From contig JAITBC010000295.1 in the NCBI GenBank assembly GCA_031283785.1, positions 1-24,840 of the forward strand: DNA of 24,840 nucleotides, in the 5' to 3' direction. The notes under the pieces are model-generated. The model saw only the letters and a program-made list of their open reading frames with translations. It made no database searches and was not told the origin of the DNA. The DNA is from Tannerella sp. (GTDB taxonomy: Bacteria; Bacteroidota; Bacteroidia; Bacteroidales; Tannerellaceae). A program made the translations under genes and the position numbers. Below are positions 1-7,865 of this stretch, in pieces (the first letter of the stretch is position 1; each line of letters starts with the position of its first letter).

Positions 1-921
<921 letters not shown>

Positions 922-943
922 TTATATAAATTAATTTATTTTC

Positions 944-2131
944 CTAATATAGAAAACCGAAAAGCCATATCGGAATGACGTTATCTTCTCCGGTATCAAT
1001 ACCATTTACCGCATAGTAGCAGTCAGGGTTATTTTTAAAAGCCCCGTTTACTTTTATGCAGAAGTGATGTTCCCCATTTACGGTGAAATCCGTATTTTTT
1101 ATTCCTTCGTTGATGATCAAATCTTTTTGCGTCTGATTGTAAAAAAACGTCTTGCACTCCGACAGTACGTCTACCTGTTTTTGATTGACAACATGCAGGA
1201 GGTTTGTATTGTATATGTATACTTTGGCCGGTTTCTTTGGGAAATCTTCGCCGGCGCTGTATAACATATTAATTAACCGGGCGTCTTTCAGATATTTGAT
1301 ATAATTCATAACCGTCGCACGGGACATGTCGAGTTCTTTACTAAGTTGACTGATGTTTGGCGTACACGGAGCATCTAATGAAATCAGGTATAAAAGTTTC
1401 CGTAATTTCGGAAGATAGCGCTGCTCGATCTGCCTTATGTACAATACATCGAATTCGAGCGTCATATTCATCGTTTTGAGCAGGTTTTCCGAATAATTGC
1501 GTTTTTCCAGAAAGAACGGGTAAAAGCCGTGATGCAGGTAATCCTTAAAATCCGCCTGTAACTTTTCTTTCATTCGTCCGGCAATATCTTCGGAAACAGG
1601 CTTGTGATCGTGCAGGATATCCTGCAATTTACAGGCCGGATATTGCTCGCCGTTCACGAGGTTTAAGTATTCACGAAACGAAAAACCGCGAAGATGATAT
1701 ACGGCAACTTTGTCCGAAAGATCCGGGTTCTCTTCTTTCAGACGCATAACGGAAGATCCCGTAAATACGATTTTCAAATCCGGGAATTTGTTATAGCAAG
1801 CTTTCAATTCCTTAGACCATTCGGGATATTTGAATACCTGGTCGATGAAAAGCGTCTTCCCGCCGTTGGAATGGAATTGTCCGGCAAAGTCGGTGAGCGT
1901 GCGGACGGTAAAAATAAAATGATTCAGGTTTATGTACAGACACTCGCGATTACCGATTCCATAAAATTCCTTTGCGCAGGAAAGCAGAAAAGTTGTCTTA
2001 CCTGTACCGCGAGAGCCTTTAATACCAATCAGACGATCATTCCAGTTGATCTCATCCATCAGACCGCGACGAACCAGTGACGTGGAAAGATGCGACAATA
2101 AATATTGATGTGTACGATAAAATGATTCCAC
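944..2131 (-). CDS. AAA-family ATPase with C-terminal DUF4143-like region
   Basis: About 395 residues from a GTG start at 2129-2131 (begins V/M-ESFYRTHQYLLSH), which is where relatives of this family usually begin. A longer frame up to 2185 exists, but its extra 18 codons overlap the -7 promoter element at 2164-2171, so that start would lie upstream of transcription. Visible motifs: Walker A GSRGTGKT at residues 39-46; a Walker B-like KTLFIDQVFKYPEW, with Gln where most P-loop ATPases have Glu; sensor-like IVFTGSSVMRL; and a winged-helix segment, SQLSKELDMSRATVMNYIKY, in the C-terminal half. This matches the AAA_14/DUF4143 ATPases that occur in many copies in Bacteroidales genomes; their role is largely unknown. 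Nothing nearby suggests a partner. An ATPase fold is near certain, the function open. Confidence 0.85.
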   Translation of the reverse strand: MESFYRTHQYLLSHLSTSLVRRGLMDEINWNDRLIGIKGSRGTGKTTFLLSCAKEFYGIGNRECLYINLNHFIFTVRTLTDFAGQFHSNGGKTLFIDQVFKYPEWSKELKACYNKFPDLKIVFTGSSVMRLKEENPDLSDKVAVYHLRGFSFREYLNLVNGEQYPACKLQDILHDHKPVSEDIAGRMKEKLQADFKDYLHHGFYPFFLEKRNYSENLLKTMNMTLEFDVLYIRQIEQRYLPKLRKLLYLISLDAPCTPNISQLSKELDMSRATVMNYIKYLKDARLINMLYSAGEDFPKKPAKVYIYNTNLLHVVNQKQVDVLSECKTFFYNQTQKDLIINEGIKNTDFTVNGEHHFCIKVNGAFKNNPDCYYAVNGIDTGEDNVIPIWLFGFLY

Positions 2132-2163
2132 TGTGCAACGTACATTAGTTATATAATTGGGGG

Positions 2164-2194
2164 CAAAAGTACGCAAAAAACTCAAAATTGCAAA
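2164..2194 (-). promoter_or_regulatory. Bacteroidetes-type promoter of the AAA ATPase gene
   Basis: On the minus strand, TTTG (2194-2191), a 19-base spacer and TACTTTTG (2171-2164) match the -33 TTTG and -7 TAnnTTTG consensus of Bacteroides sigma-ABfr promoters. Transcription should begin near 2157, giving a leader of about 25 bases to the GTG at 2131. This is the main argument against the longer reading frame starting at 2185. Confidence 0.7.
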
Positions 2195-2211
2195 GTCGGG
2201 TTTGCAATTTT
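2184..2211. repeat. Perfect 11-bp inverted repeat over the -33 element (candidate operator)
   Basis: Arms AAAATTGCAAA (2184-2194) and TTTGCAATTTT (2201-2211) are exact reverse complements around a 6-base centre. The left arm contains the -33 tetramer of the AAA ATPase promoter. It could be an operator for a dimeric repressor or a hairpin; there is no downstream T-run in the sense of a terminator for the UPF0316 gene. Seen directly; role inferred. Confidence 0.6.
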
Positions 2212-2342
2212 ATGGTTTTTTTTGTTATTGGATGGATCGACAGACGTACAATCATACGGGAAACTTGCTTCTTTCCTGCAAAAAACATCCGTTTTTTGAG
2301 TGCGCCGGATAGAAAACGCTTTTTAATGTGCAGGAGAGAATG

Positions 2343-2903
2343 TCATTTTCCCAGACGGGGAAGTCCTGCCGGCGAATTAATGGAAAAAATGCCTTTTTGT
2401 TTAGAACGGATATCTTCTATGTGATAGAATGCTTTCGGGTCAAATTCGTCGATAATCCGTGTGACCTTCTGTTGTAACTTCCTGTTGATAACGGTTTCAA
2501 TAATATCTACTTCCGAAATAGCGCCTTCACCTTTGATGCAGGTGGAGCCGATATTGTCACGGTTCAATATTTTCGCTAACTGACGACCGTCGTTTTTCGT
2601 GTAAATCCTGAGTAAAACATATCCGAAAGCAATCTTATTCTCGACCAGTATTCCGATAAAATTACCGGCAGCATATCCTCCCGCATAGGCGATATAAGCA
2701 ATCAGGCTGCTGGTATGGGAGAATATCTGGGAAATGATAACCACCCAAATAAACACTTCGAAAAATCCGACGACAGGCGCTTTTTTCCGTTCGCCTTTCG
2801 ATACAAAAATGATACGCAACGTACCTAACGTCACATCACAAATACGGCCAAAAAAAATGACCACCGGCAATAGCCATGGATAAGTGTCAAAAATTTCAAA
2901 CAT
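2343..2903 (-). CDS. UPF0316 family membrane protein (DUF5698 + DUF2179)
   Basis: 186 residues. The N-terminal half is hydrophobic, with three likely membrane segments (about residues 9-28, 44-62 and 66-88), including the characteristic GRICDVTLGTLRIIFVSKGERKKAP. The C-terminal half (about 95-175) is soluble and matches the DUF2179 pattern seen in UPF0316/YitT-type proteins, with the conserved IKGEGAISEVDIIETVINRK stretch. The length fits the family (about 170-190). It sits in the cytoplasmic membrane; the function is not established. It lies 211 bases upstream of the AAA gene start, which has its own promoter, so the two are probably separate units. The start at 2903 is supported by a nearby promoter-like element. 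Confidence 0.85.
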   Translation of the reverse strand: MFEIFDTYPWLLPVVIFFGRICDVTLGTLRIIFVSKGERKKAPVVGFFEVFIWVVIISQIFSHTSSLIAYIAYAGGYAAGNFIGILVENKIAFGYVLLRIYTKNDGRQLAKILNRDNIGSTCIKGEGAISEVDIIETVINRKLQQKVTRIIDEFDPKAFYHIEDIRSKQKGIFSINSPAGLPRLGK

Positions 2904-2928
2904 TTCGATAAATCATTTTTAACGGCTG

Positions 2929-2959
2929 CAAATGTACATGAAATTTTCGACAATCCACA
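2929..2959 (-). promoter_or_regulatory. Probable promoter of the UPF0316 gene
   Basis: The minus strand reads TACATTTG at 2936-2929, a full TAnnTTTG match, about 26 bases upstream of the ATG. The -33 region at about 2956-2959 is only a TGTG-like partial match, so the call rests mainly on the -7 element and its position. Confidence 0.45.
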
Positions 2960-2973
2960 CATACCCAAAATGA

Positions 2974-2996
2974 GGCTAAATCTTTTTTTGAGGTGC
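2974..2996 (-). repeat. Insertion-sequence-end-like 23-bp element, copy 1
   Basis: Matches 21278-21300 in the same orientation at 22 of 23 positions (C versus T at the ninth base). In the second copy the element coincides with the last codons and stop of a transposase fragment (APQKKI then TAG). Copy 1 encodes the same six residues and stop with one synonymous change, but the codons before it do not resemble a transposase. Best read as the surviving end of a related insertion sequence; chance similarity is unlikely but possible given the T-run. Confidence 0.5.
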
Positions 2997-3268
2997 TATT
3001 GATTTTTTTTGGTGGTGATGTAAAAAGTATACCGAAATAAAAAATTGACAATCAGGGGAAAAGTGAGTATTTTTGTAAAATAACAATCATACTGTAACCC
3101 TCTCCTGTGTAAAAAAAACTTTTTTCTCATTGCATACGCTTGGAAATTCGGAAATTTCATGTAGTTTTGCCTGCCGGTAGCGAAAATGCATGGTTGTAAG
3201 ATGCATGTTGCAAGTTACGGACTGCAAGGGTTTGAAATGCAGAGCTGCAAGGTTAGAAAGTTTGATTT
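2997..3268. other. Non-coding leader region before the ABC exporter operon
   Basis: No supported gene. It holds two plus-strand promoter candidates (3045-3075 and about 3140-3169), then a region with four TGYAAG hexamers at 3195, 3209, 3223 and 3246, the first three exactly 14 bases apart. A short frame at 3186-3287 (33 codons) overlaps the exporter start but has no recognisable features. Confidence 0.6.
3045..3075 (+). promoter_or_regulatory. Promoter candidate for the ABC exporter operon
   Basis: TTGA (3045-3048), 19 bases, then TATTTTTG (3068-3075), a full TAnnTTTG match. It would give a leader of roughly 190 bases. A second -7 match, TAGTTTTG, lies at 3162-3169 with TTGG at 3140-3143 (18-base spacer) and would give a leader of about 100 bases. 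I cannot tell which is used; both may be. Confidence 0.45.
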
Positions 3269-3997
3269 ATGGCGGAAATTGAAGTAGTCAATGTTTACAA
3301 ATCGTTTAAAGACGTACAGGCGGTACGTGGAATATCCTTTTCTATTGCTGCGGGTGAGTTTGTGGCGTTGCTCGGGCCTAACGGCGCGGGTAAAACGACG
3401 ACGGTCGAAATGATGGAAGGACTGCGGAATCCCGATAGCGGGCACATCCTTTTGCAGGGGAAAAACTGGCGGAAACATGAACGCGAACTGCGCAAAATCA
3501 TCGGCCTGTCGCTTCAGGAAACCCGTTTCACCGAAAAGCTGACTGTCCGCGAGACGCTATGGCTTTTTGCCGGTTTCTACGGGCTGGGCGAAGAACGTGT
3601 TCGTGAGGTGATTGCGTTGACGGGGCTTGAAAGCAAACGCAAGGCGCTGGTAGGCACGTTATCCGGAGGGCAACGTCAACGTTTGGCGCTGGCCGTATCG
3701 CTGTTGAACAGGCCGCAGATTCTTTTCCTTGACGAGCCGACGACCGGGCTTGACCCACATTCGCGGCTTGACTTGTGGAACATACTTAAGACGCTTAAAA
3801 ACGAAGGCCATACGACGCTTATCCTTACTACGCATTATATGGAAGAAGCCGAATCGCTCTGCGACCGCATCATCATCATCGACGAAGGCCTGATCCTGCG
3901 TTCAGGCGACCTGAAAACGCTGCTCGACGATGGTGGAGCGCGCAATCTCGACGAACTTTTTATTCAACTTACCGGCAAGCGACTGACGGAAATATGA
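3269..3997 (+). CDS. ABC-2 type exporter, ATP-binding subunit
   Basis: 242 residues with a complete nucleotide-binding domain: Walker A GPNGAGKT (36-43), Q-loop Gln83, signature LSGGQ (131-135), Walker B ILFLDEP (151-157), D-loop GLD, and H-loop His189. The form resembles the CcmA/DrrA/NodI group that drives ABC-2 exporters (drugs, lipids, polysaccharides). The permease gene follows after 19 bases, so the two form one transporter operon. Start chosen at ATG 3269 because it gives the usual family N-terminus (MAEIEVVNVYKSF). Both genes look richer in G/C codons than the neighbouring AAA and UPF0316 genes, judged by eye. The substrate cannot be deduced. Confidence 0.93.
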   Translation: MAEIEVVNVYKSFKDVQAVRGISFSIAAGEFVALLGPNGAGKTTTVEMMEGLRNPDSGHILLQGKNWRKHERELRKIIGLSLQETRFTEKLTVRETLWLFAGFYGLGEERVREVIALTGLESKRKALVGTLSGGQRQRLALAVSLLNRPQILFLDEPTTGLDPHSRLDLWNILKTLKNEGHTTLILTTHYMEEAESLCDRIIIIDEGLILRSGDLKTLLDDGGARNLDELFIQLTGKRLTEI

Positions 3998-4016
3998 ACT
4001 TGACACTCATGCAACG

Positions 4017-5120
4017 ATGAAAACGTTTAAAAATAATCAATTATACCGGCTCTGCGTCGCGCACTTTCTCGAAACCGTCCGCGAGCCGGAAGTGCTTTTC
4101 TGGGGGATGGTTTTCCCGATACTTATTTCCATCGGTCTGGGGCTGGCTTTTACGCAAGCTTCGGAAGTGAAGTTCAGGATCAGGGTTGTTAGTGAAAATA
4201 CGACCCGGCTTGACTCGTTACTCCGGACGCATGGCGACAGAGGAAAAAACGAAAAGACGGTTGTCTGGAAAATCGAAGACAGGACGCTGGGAAACACGAT
4301 ATTCACTTTCGAATACAGCGACCGGCACAACGCCATTATCGCCCTTAAGCGGGGCGAAGCAGACCTTATTGCCGGCGATTCGGCAGGATACGTACGTTAT
4401 TATTTCGATCCGCTTAACTCGCAGGCGCAACTTGCCTATACAAGGCTGAAAACGCTCATCCATGCGCCCGACCGGCCGGCGGAAACCGTGCAGGCCGACG
4501 TTTCGCCGCTGACGCTGACGGGCGTTCGGTATATCGACTTCCTTGTGCCCGGCCTGATTGCGTTCGGCATCATGGCCGACATACTGTGGGGCGTCAGCTA
4601 TACGATCATCGAGCGTCGCTCGCAGAAACTGTTGCGTCGCATGGTCGCTACTCCGATGCGCAGGACGAACCTGCTCGTTTCCATGATGTTCGTCCGCATA
4701 CTGATGAATCTCGTCGACGCCGTCATCATCATTATTGCCATGTGGCTCATCTTCGGCGTTCGGATACAGGGAAGCCTCGGCGCCCTGTTCGTACTGTTCC
4801 TTGCCGGCAATGTAGCCTTTACGGGTATTGCCGTCCTGATTTCGAGCCGGACGTCCAAGACGGAAGTCGGCAACGGCTGGATAAACGCCGTACAAATGCC
4901 GATGCTGATCCTTTCGGGCGTTTTCTTCAGTTACCATAACTTTCCCGAATGGAGTATCGGCGTAATCAGAATGCTGCCTCTCACCGCGCTTGCGGACGGA
5001 TTTCGCAGCATCTTCAACGAAGGCGCAGGGTGGTTCGATATACTGACACCTTCCGTCGCCCTCACGTTGACCGGCCTGATATGCTTCGCCACCGGGATGA
5101 AGCTGTTTAAATGGTATTAA
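4017..5120 (+). CDS. ABC-2 type exporter, permease subunit
   Basis: 367 residues of the ABC2_membrane_3 layout: a first membrane segment at about 27-46, a long extracytoplasmic domain (about 47-170), then a cluster of hydrophobic segments at about 172-198, 224-248, 254-278, 289-312 and 346-366. The sequence DFLVPGLIAFGIMADILWG before the second segment and the RRxQKLLRRMVATPMRR loop, which would contact the ATPase, are typical of ABC-2 permeases. It acts in the inner membrane with the ATPase encoded just upstream. The gene ends 56 bases before the convergent citrate synthase gene. The substrate is unknown; resistance or lipid export are possible but not shown by the sequence. Confidence 0.9.
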   Translation: MKTFKNNQLYRLCVAHFLETVREPEVLFWGMVFPILISIGLGLAFTQASEVKFRIRVVSENTTRLDSLLRTHGDRGKNEKTVVWKIEDRTLGNTIFTFEYSDRHNAIIALKRGEADLIAGDSAGYVRYYFDPLNSQAQLAYTRLKTLIHAPDRPAETVQADVSPLTLTGVRYIDFLVPGLIAFGIMADILWGVSYTIIERRSQKLLRRMVATPMRRTNLLVSMMFVRILMNLVDAVIIIIAMWLIFGVRIQGSLGALFVLFLAGNVAFTGIAVLISSRTSKTEVGNGWINAVQMPMLILSGVFFSYHNFPEWSIGVIRMLPLTALADGFRSIFNEGAGWFDILTPSVALTLTGLICFATGMKLFKWY

Positions 5121-5176
5121 ACGTCCGATAGACGTCCACGAGTTAAGCACATATATCCCCGTTTCGCTTTTTCACC

Positions 5177-6523
5177 TTATCTGTTTTCGATTGGGATGTA
5201 GGGCAGTTTCCCGTCGATAATATTTCGGTATGCCGGACGTATGATACGTTTCCCGGAGAAATTTATTTCTTCGTTCCGGTGAGCCGTCCATCCGACAATG
5301 CGTGCCATTGCAAACAGCGGCGTATAGATTTCTTTCGGCAGACCAATCATGTCGTAGACAAAGCCGGTATAAAAATCCACATTGCTGGATACGTGTTTCC
5401 CATTGTTTTTCACTTTGGCGAAGACTTCTACGGCGCGTTCTTCCAGCAGTTCCAGAAATTCAAATTCGTCGCAACGGCCTTTCTCCTTTGCCAGTTCGCT
5501 TGCCAGTTCGTGCAGTAACAAGGCCCGTGGGTCTGAGATCGTATATACGGCGTGCCCGATACCGTATATCAGTCCGGTCCTGTTGTACACTTCTTTTTTC
5601 AGGATTCGCGTTAGATACGTGTCTGTTTCATTCACATCCTTCCAGTTTTTGATGTTTTCTTTCAGATGATTAAACATATCTACTACCTGAATGTTCGCTC
5701 CCCCGTGCAACGGGCCTTTCAATGAGCCTATCCCGGCGGCAATGGAAGAATAGATGTCGGTCATTGTCGACGACGTCACACGAACGGTGAATGTCGAATT
5801 ATTACCGCCTCCGTGTTCGGCCTGCAATATCAGCAGAAGATCCAACATTCGCGCATCGAGTTCGGTGTAATCGCGTTTCAGCATGTGGAGGAAGTTTTCC
5901 GCCAGCGAAAGTTGATCATGCGGATGACGGATATGCAAAGAACGTTCTTTGTTATGATGGCGTAACACATTGTATGCGTAAGCGATGACCGTCGGGAAAC
6001 GGGAAATCAGGTTTATAGACTGGCGCATCTGATTCTCGCGCGACAGATCATCGGGGTTTTCGTCGAAGTTATACATTCCGAGAATGCTGCGGGCTAACGT
6101 GTTCATAATGTTTGTGCCGCGTAACTGAAGAATACTCATTGTTGTCTCGTGCGTCAGCGGCATGTTTTCATAGATTAATTCTTTGAATTGCTGTAGTTCT
6201 TCTTTGTCGGGCAGGCTGCCGGAAAGAAGCAGGTATGCCGCTTCTTCAAAGCCGAACCGTTTCTGCTCCATCACGCTGTGTACGATATCTTCGACGTCGT
6301 ATCCGCGATAGAACAGTTTGCCCGGGATGGGTTTTAATGTTCCGTCTTCGTTGCGTTCATATCCTACTACATTACCTATTTTTGTCAGTCCTACTAATAC
6401 TCCGGTACCGTCTTCATTGCGAAGTCCGCGTTTTACGCCGAATTTGTGAAATAAAGAATTGTCTATTTTAGACGTTGCCTTTATCGTTTCGGCAAGTTTA
6501 TAAGTTAAATACTCTTTTTTCAT
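5177..6523 (-). CDS. gltA: Citrate synthase
   Basis: 448 residues. It condenses oxaloacetate and acetyl-CoA to citrate in the cytoplasm. The family active site is present: His237 (LQAEHGGGNNSTFTVRV), His273 (GPLHGGAN), His324 (GIGHAVYT) and the catalytic Asp383 (SSNVDFYTG). The N-terminal FYRGYDVEDIV segment is also family-typical. Third gene of the operon with aconitase and isocitrate dehydrogenase, 21 bases downstream of the latter. Its C-terminal end converges on the ABC permease gene. The order aconitase-isocitrate dehydrogenase-citrate synthase is the arrangement described for Bacteroides fragilis, where these enzymes serve 2-oxoglutarate/glutamate synthesis. 2-Methylcitrate synthase is an alternative for the family, but the operon context favours citrate synthase. 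Confidence 0.95.
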   Translation of the reverse strand: MKKEYLTYKLAETIKATSKIDNSLFHKFGVKRGLRNEDGTGVLVGLTKIGNVVGYERNEDGTLKPIPGKLFYRGYDVEDIVHSVMEQKRFGFEEAAYLLLSGSLPDKEELQQFKELIYENMPLTHETTMSILQLRGTNIMNTLARSILGMYNFDENPDDLSRENQMRQSINLISRFPTVIAYAYNVLRHHNKERSLHIRHPHDQLSLAENFLHMLKRDYTELDARMLDLLLILQAEHGGGNNSTFTVRVTSSTMTDIYSSIAAGIGSLKGPLHGGANIQVVDMFNHLKENIKNWKDVNETDTYLTRILKKEVYNRTGLIYGIGHAVYTISDPRALLLHELASELAKEKGRCDEFEFLELLEERAVEVFAKVKNNGKHVSSNVDFYTGFVYDMIGLPKEIYTPLFAMARIVGWTAHRNEEINFSGKRIIRPAYRNIIDGKLPYIPIENR

Positions 6524-6544
6524 AATGTTTTATTTTTAAGTTAT

Positions 6545-7834
6545 TTACGAATCCCTTTCAGGGAATATTTTCTCAATCAGGATTTTATGGAATTGGGTTG
6601 TCGTCAGATTTTTGCCGTCAGGCATGCCTGATGACAGATCGGGAGTAGCGTTTCCTTCGGCAAAACACTGTTCCATTGCATCGGTTATCAGTTTTGCGGC
6701 TTCGTCCCACCGTATGTATTCAAGCATCATCGCAGCAGATAACAAAAGTGACGAGGGATTTGCACAATCTTTGCCCGCGATGTCGGGCGCCGTACCGTGC
6801 GTTGCTTCAAAAACGGCATGTCCGGTAATCCTGTTAATATTAGCTCCCGGCGATATGCCGATACCGCCGACCATAGCCGCTAACTGGTCGGAAATATAAT
6901 CGCCGTTGAGGTTCAGCGTTGCAACTACCGAATATTCTTCGGGTTTGAGCAGTGTGTTTTGTAAAAAAGCATCGGCAATCACATCCTTTACAATTATTTT
7001 ACCGTTTTTTTTCGCTTCGCTTAGAGCCTCCTTAGCTGCATTTATGTCGCCCTGCGTCTTTTTTATGCGTTCGTATTCGGCCATTGTAAACACTTTGTCG
7101 CCGAACTCTTCCTGTGCAATTTCGTATCCCCAGCGTCTAAATCCGCCTTCGGTAAATTTCATGATATTACCTTTATGCACCAGTGTCACATCCGGCAGAT
7201 GATTGTCTATCGCATACCGGATAGCGGCGTGGACAAGACGTTTGCTGCCTTCTTCCGATACGGGCTTCACGCCGAAAGCCGAACTGTCGGGGAAACGGAT
7301 ATTTGTGACATGCAGCTCCTTTTGCAGAAAGCGTGCAAACTTTATTGCCTCAATCGTGTTTTTATCCCATTCGATTCCGGCGTAAATGTCTTCGGTGTTT
7401 TCGCGGAATACGACCATATTTACTTTTTGCGGTTCTTTGAGGGGCGAAGATACTCCCTTGAACCATCGAATAGGGCGCAGACATACGTAGAGATCCAGCT
7501 TTTGACGCAACGTGACGTTTATGGAACGTATGCCGCCGCCTACCGGCGTTGTCAAAGGTCCTTTGATACCGATGAGGTATTTTTCCAGAGACCACAGTGT
7601 TTCATCCGGAAGACTGTTCCCGTATTTGATGAAAGACTGTTCGCCCGCGTGTACTTCTTTCCATATCACCGAACGTTTGTCTCCGTAAGCTTTGGCTACT
7701 GCTGCATTAACGACATCCTTGCATACAGGCATGATTTCGCTTCCGATACCGTCGCCCGTTATATAAGGAATGTAAACATGTGGGGGTACAATTAATTCCC
7801 CGTCCCGAACTTTTATTATGTATTCTTCTATCAT
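6545..7834 (-). CDS. icd: Isocitrate dehydrogenase, probably NAD-dependent
   Basis: 429 residues from the ATG at 7832-7834 (MIEEYIIKVRDG). A longer frame to 7879 would overlap the aconitase gene and add a Lys/Asn-rich tail not expected in the family. It oxidises isocitrate to 2-oxoglutarate and CO2. Isocitrate-binding residues equivalent to the E. coli enzyme are visible: Ser104, Asn106 and Arg110 in RSINVTLRQ, Arg120 in CLRPIRW, Arg144 in VVFRENTED. The cofactor loop reads HGTAPDIAGKDCANP: Asp351 and Ile352 stand where the NADP enzyme of E. coli has Lys344 and Tyr345, and Ala358 where it has Val351. These are the residues known to mark NAD use. Lies 31 bases after aconitase and 21 before citrate synthase. 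Confidence 0.94.
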   Translation of the reverse strand: MIEEYIIKVRDGELIVPPHVYIPYITGDGIGSEIMPVCKDVVNAAVAKAYGDKRSVIWKEVHAGEQSFIKYGNSLPDETLWSLEKYLIGIKGPLTTPVGGGIRSINVTLRQKLDLYVCLRPIRWFKGVSSPLKEPQKVNMVVFRENTEDIYAGIEWDKNTIEAIKFARFLQKELHVTNIRFPDSSAFGVKPVSEEGSKRLVHAAIRYAIDNHLPDVTLVHKGNIMKFTEGGFRRWGYEIAQEEFGDKVFTMAEYERIKKTQGDINAAKEALSEAKKNGKIIVKDVIADAFLQNTLLKPEEYSVVATLNLNGDYISDQLAAMVGGIGISPGANINRITGHAVFEATHGTAPDIAGKDCANPSSLLLSAAMMLEYIRWDEAAKLITDAMEQCFAEGNATPDLSSGMPDGKNLTTTQFHKILIEKIFPERDS

Positions 7835-7865
7835 AAGATTTTTTTTTATTGTTAAATTGTTTTTT

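Noticed and set aside
2059..2185. Start of the AAA ATPase at ATG 2185 or ATG 2059
   Set aside because: 2185 lies upstream of the predicted transcription start; 2059 would drop the conserved FYRTHQYLLSH segment. GTG 2131 satisfies both.
2280..2297. AAAAAAC/GTTTTTT hairpin after the UPF0316 gene as a terminator
   Set aside because: Almost pure A-T stem of seven pairs with a 4-base loop; too weak to call, though it is in the right place.
3186..3287. 33-codon frame overlapping the start of the ABC ATPase
   Set aside because: No family resemblance, and it is composed largely of the TGCAAG repeat region; more likely chance.
4218..5150. 310-codon minus-strand frame opposite the ABC permease
   Set aside because: Low-complexity charged translation without motifs, antisense to a clear membrane protein; a by-product of G/C-rich codon use.
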